Source: Chloroflexota bacterium (GTDB lineage: Bacteria > Chloroflexota > Limnocylindria > Limnocylindrales > CSP1-4). Taken from it: a DNA stretch of 7,546 nt. This document shows positions 1-6,324 of the stretch, in pieces; the first letter of the stretch is position 1; every line of letters begins with the position of its first letter. Both the position numbers and the translations under genes were made by a program. The stretch spans positions 1-7,546 of the forward strand of contig JAJYDP010000230.1 of NCBI GenBank assembly GCA_021777365.1, given 5' to 3'. Below the pieces are notes generated by a model, which worked only from the letters and a program-made list of their open reading frames with translations, was not told where the DNA came from and made no database searches.

Positions 1-67
1 CGCGCCGCCGGCGCGCGCGTGGGTCGCCCCTTCGCGGTGCATGGCACTCAAGTATGGCCGGCCACAC

Positions 68-92
68 GACGTGACGCGCGGAACGTCACGTC
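68..92. promoter_or_regulatory. 9-bp perfect inverted repeat upstream of the propeller gene
   Basis: GACGTGACG (68-76) and CGTCACGTC (84-92) are exact reverse complements separated by 7 bases. The element ends about 30 bases before the -35 box at 123. A dimeric regulator site is one reading; a short terminator hairpin for an upstream gene is the other, though no T-run follows. The sequence shows the symmetry; the function is inference. Confidence 0.4.
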
Positions 93-122
93 ACTCATGA
101 CCTCACTCGTGGACTCGTTCAC

Positions 123-151
123 TTGACAAGCCCTGACCGTGGGCGCAGACT
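123..151 (+). promoter_or_regulatory. Candidate sigma-70-type promoter for the propeller gene
   Basis: A perfect TTGACA -35 box (123-128) is followed after exactly 17 bases by CAGACT (146-151), which keeps the A at position 2 and T at position 6 of the -10 consensus. Transcription would start near 158, only a few bases before the ribosome binding site at 161. A second TTGACA-N17-CAG-n-n-T arrangement occurs at 7426-7454, which makes the reading more credible. Confidence 0.6.
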
Positions 152-160
152 GAGCGCCGG

Positions 161-166
161 GGAGGT
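161..166 (+). promoter_or_regulatory. Strong ribosome binding site of the propeller gene
   Basis: GGAGGT lies 5 bases before the ATG at 172 and is complementary to the 16S rRNA 3' end. It fixes the start codon of this reading frame. Confidence 0.8.
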
Positions 167-171
167 GGGCC

Positions 172-1368
172 ATGAGTGACGGCACCATCCGCGTTCCTGC
201 TGACGCGCGCGCCGAGACGACGCCAAGACGTCGCTGGCGCGTCGCGACGATCATCGGCGCAGCGCTCCTCGTTGTCATGGCGATCCCGCTCTCGGCGCCA
301 CGCGCCGCCGCGCAAGGCGCACCCCCGGCCGTCACGAACGTTCCCGTGACGCTCCCGATCCCCGAGGTCACCCTCCAGGGCGTCTCCTGTGTGGGATCGC
401 GCTGCGTCGCCGTCGGGTACCAGTGCGGCGCAGGAGGCTGCGGCGGGTTCACGCGCGGCGCCATCATGGTGAGCACCGATGCTGGCCAGTCGTGGCGGGC
501 AGCACGGTTCCCGGCGATCGCGGGCTTCCTGCACGACGTGACGTGCTCGGGCCCCACGTGCCTCGCCATCGGCATGTCGCGGCCGGGCGTGCATGGCTCC
601 TACCTGGTGGTGCGCAGCGTCAACGGCGGCGCGAGTTGGGGACTGTCCACGCTGCGACCACCCGTTCTGATCTCTGTCTCGTGCGCGAGCCCTCGCGTCT
701 GCTTCGCCACCGTGGACTCCCACCTGACGGCCAAGGGAATCGGGGTCGATCCTGAGGTCCTGGTCAGTCACGATGCCGGAAGCACCTGGCAGCGAACCGC
801 CATCCCCGCACTGCAAGGGTTCAACGGGGCGAACGTCACGTGCGGATCCGCGACATCGTGCGTCGTCACGGTGTTCGCGACGGAATCGGGAGCCTTCACC
901 CATCTCTGGCTCACGACGAATAGCGGCAAGACGTGGTCGACGGGCGCGATCCCGTGGCGTGGTCCCGACAACCCGCTCACCCTGCAATGCGCGAGTCGTC
1001 TGGTGTGCATTGCATCGGGCGCTGGCGGAGGTGCGACGAATTTCGTCGCGACGACACGCTCATCGAGCGCACACTGGTCAGCGGCCACCGTCTCGACCTG
1101 GTTGCCCCGCGTTGCCGGGTGCGCCACGACAACGACCTGCTTTGCCGCGGGCAACGTCCAGGTGCCGTGGGGCGGGGCTGTCGTCGACGAAGTCACCGTC
1201 AGTCCACTACGGCAGGTCACCGTGCCGCTGGACGCCGCGAGCGGCGTCCCCACACCGGTCGCCATCTCGTGCACGGCTACCTACTGCGTGCTCGTGGGCG
1301 CGCTCTACACCGTGAGCAACGGGCAGGCGACGTCTCTTGCGCCCTACGTCGCGCGCTGGTCTCTGTAG
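172..1368 (+). CDS. Secreted beta-propeller protein with Asp-box (BNR) repeats and seven cysteine pairs
   Basis: A 398-residue exported protein. RRR at residues 20-22 precedes a hydrophobic stretch (about 24-41) and an AAA-Q cleavage-like site near residue 47, so it looks like a Sec signal peptide or, if uncleaved, an anchor. The mature part has a repeating plan. Seven 'S/T-C-x(4-5)-C' pairs (73/78, 125/130, 171/177, 224/230, 273/279, 317/323, 367/372) recur every 44-53 residues, matching seven propeller blades. Between them are Asp-box motifs S-x-D-x-G-x-x-W: STDAGQSW (101-108), SVNGGASW (149-156), SHDAGSTW (199-206), TTNSGKTW (248-255) and a decayed TRSSSAHW (295-302). The first blade has an extra pair (85/90). 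Asp boxes occur in sialidases and Vps10/photosystem-assembly-like propellers and are structural, not catalytic. I see no sialidase active-site arginine set, so an enzymatic call is not justified; ligand binding or a wall-associated role is more likely. The start is supported by GGAGGT at 161 and a promoter at 123. It is transcribed alone and converges on the next gene. Confidence 0.88.
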   Translation: MSDGTIRVPADARAETTPRRRWRVATIIGAALLVVMAIPLSAPRAAAQGAPPAVTNVPVTLPIPEVTLQGVSCVGSRCVAVGYQCGAGGCGGFTRGAIMVSTDAGQSWRAARFPAIAGFLHDVTCSGPTCLAIGMSRPGVHGSYLVVRSVNGGASWGLSTLRPPVLISVSCASPRVCFATVDSHLTAKGIGVDPEVLVSHDAGSTWQRTAIPALQGFNGANVTCGSATSCVVTVFATESGAFTHLWLTTNSGKTWSTGAIPWRGPDNPLTLQCASRLVCIASGAGGGATNFVATTRSSSAHWSAATVSTWLPRVAGCATTTTCFAAGNVQVPWGGAVVDEVTVSPLRQVTVPLDAASGVPTPVAISCTATYCVLVGALYTVSNGQATSLAPYVARWSL

Positions 1369-1444
1369 CGTCGGCCACCGACCCGCGCGCCCGGGGTCGT
1401 GCCGCACGGGACGCCACGCCCCGGTGAGCCCCCGGTAGGCGACT

Positions 1445-1474
1445 GGGCGGCCCTAGCGGCCCTGACGGCCGCCC
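1445..1474. terminator. Stem-loop between convergent genes, candidate bidirectional terminator
   Basis: GGGCGGCC (1445-1452) pairs with GGCCGCCC (1467-1474) around a 14-base loop that itself contains GGCC repeats. It lies 76 bases past the stop of the + strand propeller gene and 7 bases past the stop of the - strand membrane gene, where a shared terminator would be expected. No T-run flanks it on either side. A separate 14-bp palindrome CGCTGAGCTCAGCG (1474-1487) abuts it and covers the membrane gene's stop codon. Confidence 0.4.
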
Positions 1475-1481
1475 GCTGAGC

Positions 1482-1913
1482 TCAGCGCTCCGGGCCCAGG
1501 ATCACGACGGCCGGCCCGCGCGGGCGCAGCCGGGCCACCAGCAGCGCCACCAGGCCGACGACCACCAGCTCCAGGCCGCCGATGGCGATCCAGCCGACGG
1601 TGACCGTGAAGGCGCCCACCATCAGGCCCGCCAGGACCCCGTGGCGCACCATGGCCGCGACCAGCAGGGGCAGCCAGGCGACGAGCCAGCTGAGCAGCGG
1701 CGCGGCCACCACGGCGCCGAGGCGCCGGCGCCACCCGAGGACCAGCCCGAGCGCGGCACTGGCGGCCAGGCCGACGATGACGTCCGTCCCCCGTCCGGCG
1801 GGACGCGCCTCGCCGAGGGCCAGCACCACCGCCATCACCAGGGTCCACAGACCCGTGGCGAACGACCAGCCACCCCGGGCCCGGGTCCCGACCACCGTCA
1901 CGACGCGGACCAT
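1482..1913 (-). CDS. Small integral membrane protein of unknown function
   Basis: A 143-residue protein dominated by hydrophobic segments: about residues 17-34, 44-61, 66-88, 92-108 and 110-128, with arginine-rich connectors (WRRR at 61-64, RLRPR at 128-132). This gives four or five membrane spans and a short polar tail. I do not recognise a family. It is read in the same direction as the Ig/FN3 giant, starting 52 bases after that gene's stop, so it could be the distal gene of the same transcript if the intervening hairpin is read through. The ATG at 1911-1913 has no good Shine-Dalgarno; the nearest GGGGAGG is buried in the hairpin about 17 bases away, so a different start is possible (for example GTG codons a few residues in). 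The overlapping frames on both strands lack any membrane or domain pattern and are discarded. Existence is moderately sure; function is unknown. Confidence 0.62.
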   Translation of the reverse strand: MVRVVTVVGTRARGGWSFATGLWTLVMAVVLALGEARPAGRGTDVIVGLAASAALGLVLGWRRRLGAVVAAPLLSWLVAWLPLLVAAMVRHGVLAGLMVGAFTVTVGWIAIGGLELVVVGLVALLVARLRPRGPAVVILGPER

Positions 1914-1924
1914 GACGTCAGCCT

Positions 1925-1958
1925 ACGGCCGCCTCCCCGTCACCGGGGAGGCGGCCGT
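1925..1958 (-). terminator. 15-bp-stem hairpin after the Ig/FN3 gene
   Basis: ACGGCCGCCTCCCCG (1925-1939) and CGGGGAGGCGGCCGT (1944-1958) are perfect reverse complements around a 4-base loop. The hairpin begins 7 bases after the stop codon of the large - strand gene and ends 11 bases before the ATG of the membrane gene. It is as stable as an intrinsic terminator stem but has no T-run downstream (AGGCTGACGTC follows on the - strand), so termination may be partial. Confidence 0.6.
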
Positions 1959-1965
1959 CGACGAT

Positions 1966-4900
1966 CTAGCCGAAGGTCACCGAGACGTGCAGCGAGCCCG
2001 AGGCCCCCGAGGCCCCCAAGGCCACGAAGCGCACGGGGGCCGAGGCCGCCGAGGCCCCGCCCACCGAGACCGCGCGGACGCGAATCACGTGCGCGCCGCT
2101 CAGTCCGACCAGGCGCACGAACAGGCGGCCCTTGATCGACTGCACCGTCCAGCGCTTCCCGTTGAGCAGGAACTGGTAGTAGGCGACGCGCGCGCCGTTG
2201 AGGTTCTTGGGCGCTGACAGGTAGACCATGACGACGCCACGACCGCGGGCGATCCGCACGATGCCGGGAGCCGAGGGCGGCCCGGCGGGCACCACGAGCG
2301 GGCCCACGGCCGCCGGCGAGTTGCCACTGGGGCTCGCGGCCACCACCGAGACGCGATAGCGCGCCCCATTGACCAGGCCGGTCACCGTGCACATGTCGGT
2401 CGAGGTCTGGCAGTGCCCGGTTCCCGCCGGTCCGCTCAGGGTCACCACGAAGCCCGACACCGACGCGCCGTTGGCGGCACCCGCCGTCCAGCCCACCGTC
2501 AGCTTCGCGCTGCCGCTGCGACGCACCGTGATGCTCACCGGCGCGTTGGGAACGTTCGCGCGCGGCGTGACCGCCGGGCTCAAGTAGGAGTTAGGTCCCG
2601 GGCCCACGACGTTGCGGGCCATCACCGAGAACGTGTACGCGGTGCCCGCGGTCAGCCCGCTCACCGTGCAGCTCGTCGTCGCCGTCGTGCAGGTGAAGCC
2701 GCCGGGAGACGAGGTGACCGTGTAGAGGCTGATGGTGGCCCCGTTGGCGCTCGCGGCTGTCCAGGACACCGTCGCCGACAGCGCACCGGCCACCGCGCTC
2801 ACCGACGTCGGCGCCGAGGGAACCGACTCGGTCGGATACACCAGGGCCGAGGCCACCGAGGCCGGGCCCGTGCCGTAGGAGTTGGTGGCCGTCACCGTGA
2901 AGCTGTACCCCGTGCCGAAGAGCAGTCCCGTCACGACACAGGTGCGCGAGGTGGTCGCCGTGCAGGTCGCCCCGCCGGGCGTCGCGGTCACCGTGTAGGA
3001 CGTCGGCGTACCAGCGGTCGGCGCGTTCCAGGTCACCGTGGCCTGGCCCGTTCCCGCCACGCCCGTCACCCCGATGGGGGCACTGGGGATGTTCGTGGTG
3101 ATGAGTGCGGTCGAGGCGGCGACGCCCGTCGCGGTCGTGGTGGTGCTGGTCACGGTCACCAGGACCGTGAGGTACGTATTGGCCTGGTTCGCCGTGACCG
3201 TGAAGCTCGAGGCAGTGGCCCCGGCAATCGCGGTGCACCCCGTTGGGGGCAGGGACACACCAGAGGGCACCGTCGCCAAGCAGGCGTACCACTGGTAGGC
3301 GGTGGTGTAGGTGCCCTGCGCGACGACCGTCGGGGACGCCAGGAGCGTCGAGCCCACGGCGGCAGTCCCGGTGATCGCGACCGACGACACCGAGAGTGTC
3401 GACACCAGCGGCGACAAGGTGGAGGCGGAGAACACGCTCACCGACGCGCTGCCACCCGACGAGACGCCATTGATGGCCGTCACCTCGATCAGGAAGTAGT
3501 CACCGACGTAGCTGCCCGACGGCAGGTACGACAGCGACGTGGCTCCCGGAATGGCACCGCACGTCCCGGGGGCCAAGATGCCCGAGGTCGGGCTCACGAT
3601 CTGCGACGTGCACACGTACCACTGGTAGGTGAACGAGGGCAGCGGAACGCCGAGCCACGTCCCGGGCGAGGCGCTCAGGGGCGTCGACGTCGAGGCCGTG
3701 GCCGGGACGCTCGGACGCACGACGTTGGCCGGCGCCTGCGCCGCGATCAGGGACCCTACAGAGTACTGGGGAATCGAGCCCGAGGCGTTGGTCGCGGTGG
3801 CCACGACGACCGCGTAGGGGTAGGTGCCGCTGTACGTGGTCGGCGTGTAGGTCGGGCCGCTCGCCACGGCAGCAGTGCACGTGCCCGTCACGCTGGTGCG
3901 AGAACTTACTTGCGTCATGCACTGGTACCAGGTGTAGGTGATGCTCGGCGCCGGGATGGCGGTCCAGACGGCCGTGGCCACGAAGGGTACCGCCTGGGAT
4001 CCCTGCCCGGTCACCGTGAGGCTCACGGGCGACAGGCCCGCGACGAGCGGCGTGTCCGCGCTCCAGGCGTAGCTCGTACCCGCGATCGACGTCGCCGTCA
4101 CCAGGACGTCCAGGCCACCGCCGGTAGAGGAGGTCACGTCACCGGCGGTGACCGCGTGGGTGCTCGCGTTGGTGCTGGTGGCCGACACCGTGCAGCCCGT
4201 CATCGCCGGTGCACCTGTATTCGTAAAGTTTCCGATGACGCTAGTCGTGCAGTCGTACCACGTGTACGCGTAGGTCGGTGCGGGAGTGCCGGTGAAGCTG
4301 CTCGGCGTCGCGGTGTAGACCCCGTTCACGTTGCTCGAGAGCGACACGCTTCCCGTAGTCGAGTTCTGGGGTCCCTGCACCTGGGAGGAGACGGCGAAGT
4401 AGCTCCAGGTGCCCGCCCCGTTGCTGGTCGAGACCTCACCGATGAGGTACGTCAAGCCCAGCGAGCGACCGCTCAGCGACGTGGGCAGGGTCCACGAGGA
4501 GGCCGTCTGGCCCAGAGAGATGCAGCTGTCGCTGGAGTAGGCGGTGGGGAGCGGCGTCGAGAGAGCCTGACCGGTCGAGGTCAGCCCAGTGGTAGATGTG
4601 CAGTCCCACCACGCGTAGGTGAAGGTCGTGGGCTGGGGCACGCCGGTCCAGGTCCCCTGGCTGACCGAGACGGTCTCGCCAACCGTCGGGGTCGCGCTCA
4701 CCGCTGGCGCCACGACCGTCGAGGGCGCGGTACCCGTGAACTGGTTCAGCGAAGCCGAGTAGGCCGTCGTCGTGGAGGCGACGCCATTGTCGGCCTGGAC
4801 CCCGACGATGATCCAACGATTCAGGTCGGCCGAGGTGAGCGTGTACGTGTACGTGTTGGAGGAGTAATCGTTGAGGGTCCAGCTGGACGACGAGTTCGAC

Positions 4901-6174
4901 GCGGTGAAGCTCGAGATCGGCGCGCAGGTGCCCGGCAGGCTCGCGGGGACGCTGGTGACGTCCGTCGTACAGCGGTACCAGGTCACGGTCGCCGAGGTGG
5001 GCATCGGATTCCCGCTCCACGTGCCCAGGGAATTGATTCCGATCTGCGTGGCCGACATGTTGTCGAGCGTCGGAGACACCGAGAAGCTCGGGGCGGTCAC
5101 CACGATCGAGGTGGTGGTCGAGGCCGAGTACTCGGTTGCCGACCCGCTGGCGTTGGTTTCGGTCACCTGGACCAGCACGTAGAGGTTCGCGTCGCTGACC
5201 GCCAGCGTGTACGTAGCGCCGGTGGCGCCACTGATGGCGGTGCACCCGCTCGCCAGAGACAGGGACGCGCCACTTACCTGCGACGTGCAGTCGTACCACT
5301 GGTAGGTCGCGGTCGTGTTGTAGAGGTTCGTGAAGTCGGCCGTCCCGTTCAGGGACACCGTCGTCCCCGCGTTGGTGCCGGACGGGCTGATGGCAAGAGT
5401 GCTCGGGGAGACAACGGGTGCTGACTCGGTCACCGGCAGCGTCGAGGTGGCCACGGCCGCAGCGTTGCCCCCCGCGTTCGTCACTACGACGGTCACGTAG
5501 TTGCCGTAGTCGCTAGCCACCAGGGTGTACGAGCTCGCAGTCGCCCCGGCAATAGAGCTGCACGACGCGGGCGTCGTCGCCGCCGTAGCGAGCAGACCCG
5601 CCGTGGTGGGCGACGTGCAGTCGTACCACTGGTAGGTGTACCCCGATCCCGTGTCCCCGGTGGCCGTGATGTTCAGCGCGTTGGGCGAGCTCTGGGGACC
5701 GACGTTGGCCGTGCCCAAGATGGTGCCAGTTGCGAGCTTCGTGGCGTAGTAGGAGGTTGCCAAGAAGTATTCCGTACTGCTAGTCAAAGTGTCGGTGACT
5801 TCAACAGTGACGTATTTCGCATTGTCCCCCAATGCCACCGTGTACGACGAAAGCGTGGCCGACGTAATGGCGGTGCAGCTGCTGGCGGACAGGGTCGAGG
5901 TCAGGGCGGTAGCACTCGATGTCGCGGTGACAGCACTGGTGCAGTCGTACCACTGGTATCCCGGGCTGGCGCTGGTGAAGGTGCCACCCACCGGAGTCGC
6001 CGTCAGGACGACGCCGACGTTGCCCGGGCTGCCCGTGCCCGTCGGAACGATCGAGACGGACGACGGCTCGGTCGCCCCCGCGACGCCCGCGAGGCCGGTC
6101 GTCAACAGCGTGCCCGCTGCGATCACCGCCCCGAGAACACTGCGCAGTCGATGTGCAAACAGATGACCGGTCAT
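1966..6174 (-). CDS. Giant secreted Ig-like / fibronectin type III repeat protein
   Basis: A 1402-residue exported protein, probably an extracellular fibre or adhesin. The start is the ATG at 6172-6174. GGAGGT sits 5 bases before it (6180-6185), and it opens a signal peptide: HRLR, a hydrophobic core at about 13-33, and AGA cleavage near residue 34. The frame stays open upstream to 7500, but that extension is antisense to the S51-like gene and is not believed. Residues about 35-1027 are nine Ig-like modules of 103-123 residues, with core tryptophans at 75, 183, 293, 399, 522, 639, 749, 852 and 962 in a Y-x-W-Y-x-C motif. Each has a second cysteine followed in the better copies by x-x-I-x-x-A-T-x-x-x-Y-T, and an x-Y-V-x-V-x-V-T strand. 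Residues 1028-1390 are four FN3 modules starting at 1028, 1117, 1207 and 1299; the first three carry a cysteine pair (1071/1079, 1162/1169, 1255/1262), the fourth none. The protein is very rich in Ser, Thr, Ala and Val. No LPXTG motif, C-terminal membrane helix or catalytic domain is visible, so its attachment is unknown. Binding partner cannot be read from sequence. Confidence 0.93.
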   Translation of the reverse strand: MTGHLFAHRLRSVLGAVIAAGTLLTTGLAGVAGATEPSSVSIVPTGTGSPGNVGVVLTATPVGGTFTSASPGYQWYDCTSAVTATSSATALTSTLSASSCTAITSATLSSYTVALGDNAKYVTVEVTDTLTSSTEYFLATSYYATKLATGTILGTANVGPQSSPNALNITATGDTGSGYTYQWYDCTSPTTAGLLATAATTPASCSSIAGATASSYTLVASDYGNYVTVVVTNAGGNAAAVATSTLPVTESAPVVSPSTLAISPSGTNAGTTVSLNGTADFTNLYNTTATYQWYDCTSQVSGASLSLASGCTAISGATGATYTLAVSDANLYVLVQVTETNASGSATEYSASTTTSIVVTAPSFSVSPTLDNMSATQIGINSLGTWSGNPMPTSATVTWYRCTTDVTSVPASLPGTCAPISSFTASNSSSSWTLNDYSSNTYTYTLTSADLNRWIIVGVQADNGVASTTTAYSASLNQFTGTAPSTVVAPAVSATPTVGETVSVSQGTWTGVPQPTTFTYAWWDCTSTTGLTSTGQALSTPLPTAYSSDSCISLGQTASSWTLPTSLSGRSLGLTYLIGEVSTSNGAGTWSYFAVSSQVQGPQNSTTGSVSLSSNVNGVYTATPSSFTGTPAPTYAYTWYDCTTSVIGNFTNTGAPAMTGCTVSATSTNASTHAVTAGDVTSSTGGGLDVLVTATSIAGTSYAWSADTPLVAGLSPVSLTVTGQGSQAVPFVATAVWTAIPAPSITYTWYQCMTQVSSRTSVTGTCTAAVASGPTYTPTTYSGTYPYAVVVATATNASGSIPQYSVGSLIAAQAPANVVRPSVPATASTSTPLSASPGTWLGVPLPSFTYQWYVCTSQIVSPTSGILAPGTCGAIPGATSLSYLPSGSYVGDYFLIEVTAINGVSSGGSASVSVFSASTLSPLVSTLSVSSVAITGTAAVGSTLLASPTVVAQGTYTTAYQWYACLATVPSGVSLPPTGCTAIAGATASSFTVTANQANTYLTVLVTVTSTTTTATGVAASTALITTNIPSAPIGVTGVAGTGQATVTWNAPTAGTPTSYTVTATPGGATCTATTSRTCVVTGLLFGTGYSFTVTATNSYGTGPASVASALVYPTESVPSAPTSVSAVAGALSATVSWTAASANGATISLYTVTSSPGGFTCTTATTSCTVSGLTAGTAYTFSVMARNVVGPGPNSYLSPAVTPRANVPNAPVSITVRRSGSAKLTVGWTAGAANGASVSGFVVTLSGPAGTGHCQTSTDMCTVTGLVNGARYRVSVVAASPSGNSPAAVGPLVVPAGPPSAPGIVRIARGRGVVMVYLSAPKNLNGARVAYYQFLLNGKRWTVQSIKGRLFVRLVGLSGAHVIRVRAVSVGGASAASAPVRFVALGASGASGSLHVSVTFG
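1999..3093 (-). repeat. Four tandem fibronectin type III modules
   Basis: Modules begin with N/S-I/V-P-x-A-P or P-P-S-A-P at residues 1028, 1117, 1207 and 1299, roughly 90 residues apart. The first three have the FN3 pattern: a W in strand B (W1049, W1138, W1229), a Y-T-V/F-V-V strand C, a V-T/S-G-L turn, and Y-x-F/V-x-V-x-A. They share a C-x(6-7)-C pair just before V-x-G-L. The fourth is divergent: it lacks the cysteines and the strand-B tryptophan and is strongly basic. Confidence 0.85.
3094..6072 (-). repeat. Nine tandem Ig-like modules with Y-x-W-Y-x-C signature
   Basis: Nine copies spaced 309-369 bp apart, diverged overall but sharing the W-Y-x-C motif. The DNA at that motif is nearly invariant in several copies: an 18-bp stretch is identical in copies 1, 2 and 3 (5941-5958, 5617-5634, 5287-5304) and extends to 28 bp between copies 2 and 3. 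Copies 5 and 8 also keep the G-T-W-x-G-V-P-x-P strand seen in related actinobacterial surface repeats. The segment between the two cysteines varies from 14 to 26 residues. Confidence 0.88.
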
Positions 6175-6179
6175 GGGTG

Positions 6180-6185
6180 ACCTCC
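6180..6185 (-). promoter_or_regulatory. Ribosome binding site of the Ig/FN3 gene
   Basis: Read on the - strand this is GGAGGT, 5 bases before the ATG at 6174. It decides the start among many in-frame candidates further upstream and matches the ribosome binding site of the propeller gene exactly. Confidence 0.8.
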
Positions 6186-6205
6186 CGAGCGTGGTTTCTC
6201 CAACC

Positions 6206-6234
6206 TGTCTAGCACGGTCGCCACCGGCCACCAA
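6206..6234 (-). promoter_or_regulatory. Candidate promoter of the Ig/FN3 gene
   Basis: On the - strand, TTGGTG (6234-6229) is followed after 17 bases by TAGACA (6211-6206), with a TG one base before the -10 (extended -10 form). Transcription would start near 6198, giving a leader of about 25 bases that includes the GGAGGT site. The match is weaker than the two TTGACA promoters in this window. Confidence 0.4.
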
Positions 6235-6289
6235 CCCCGCCGGCACCCTTGTCACCTGGTCGTAACGTGATTCTCCGACAACTCCCAGG

Positions 6290-6318
6290 TTCGCGGCGGG
6301 CCAGGCGGCCAGTACGCT
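6290..6318 (+). promoter_or_regulatory. Candidate leaderless promoter of the S51-like gene
   Basis: TACGCT (6313-6318) fits the actinobacterial TA-n-n-n-T -10 box. A weak -35 candidate TTCGCG (6290-6295) lies 17 bases upstream. The start codon GTG at 6325 is seven bases after the -10, where transcription itself should begin, and no Shine-Dalgarno is present. The arrangement points to leaderless translation. Confidence 0.5.
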
Positions 6319-6324
6319 GCGGGT

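Larger units (their letters stand above)
1..171. other. Upstream non-coding region, possibly with the tail of a preceding gene
   Basis: No gene can be firmly assigned here. All three + strand frames close quickly (frame 1 at a TGA at 124-126, the others earlier), so the first bases could be the 3' end of a gene entering from the left, but nothing recognisable is encoded. The first 20 bases are almost pure G and C with short self-complementary runs. The right part carries the inverted repeat, promoter and ribosome binding site listed separately for the propeller gene at 172. Confidence 0.4.

Noticed and set aside
1033..1049. GCGACGAA-T-TTCGTCGC palindrome inside the propeller gene
   Set aside because: It lies mid-gene, encodes ordinary residues in frame, and has no partner elsewhere in the window; likely chance.
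172..1368. Calling the propeller gene a sialidase
   Set aside because: Asp boxes are present, but I cannot see the catalytic arginine triad, the Tyr/Glu pair or the FRIP motif of sialidases.
1913..1920. TGACGTCA 8-bp palindrome at the membrane gene start
   Set aside because: A single 8-bp palindrome overlapping a start codon, with no repeat or promoter context, is weak evidence for an operator.
1999..2056. Short GAGGCCCCC-like tandem repeats near the 3' end of the giant gene
   Set aside because: They encode a small Gly-Ala-Ser linker (GASGAS) and neighbouring Ala/Gly codons; codon-level low complexity explains them.
1582..2217. + strand open frames over the membrane gene and hairpin
   Set aside because: They run through the hairpin and both opposing genes, have shadow-type composition, and no ribosome binding site or domain supports them.
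2413..5424. 1003-codon + strand open frame antisense to the Ig/FN3 gene
   Set aside because: Its translation is almost entirely Arg, Gly, His and Ala with no domain pattern. The opposite strand has clear Ig and FN3 repeats, and a repeated GC-rich gene easily leaves its complement open.
6254..6290. ACCTGG ... CCAGGT inverted repeat in the divergent intergenic region
   Set aside because: The arms are only 6 bp with a 25-bp spacer; such matches are expected by chance in 150 bp of GC-rich DNA.
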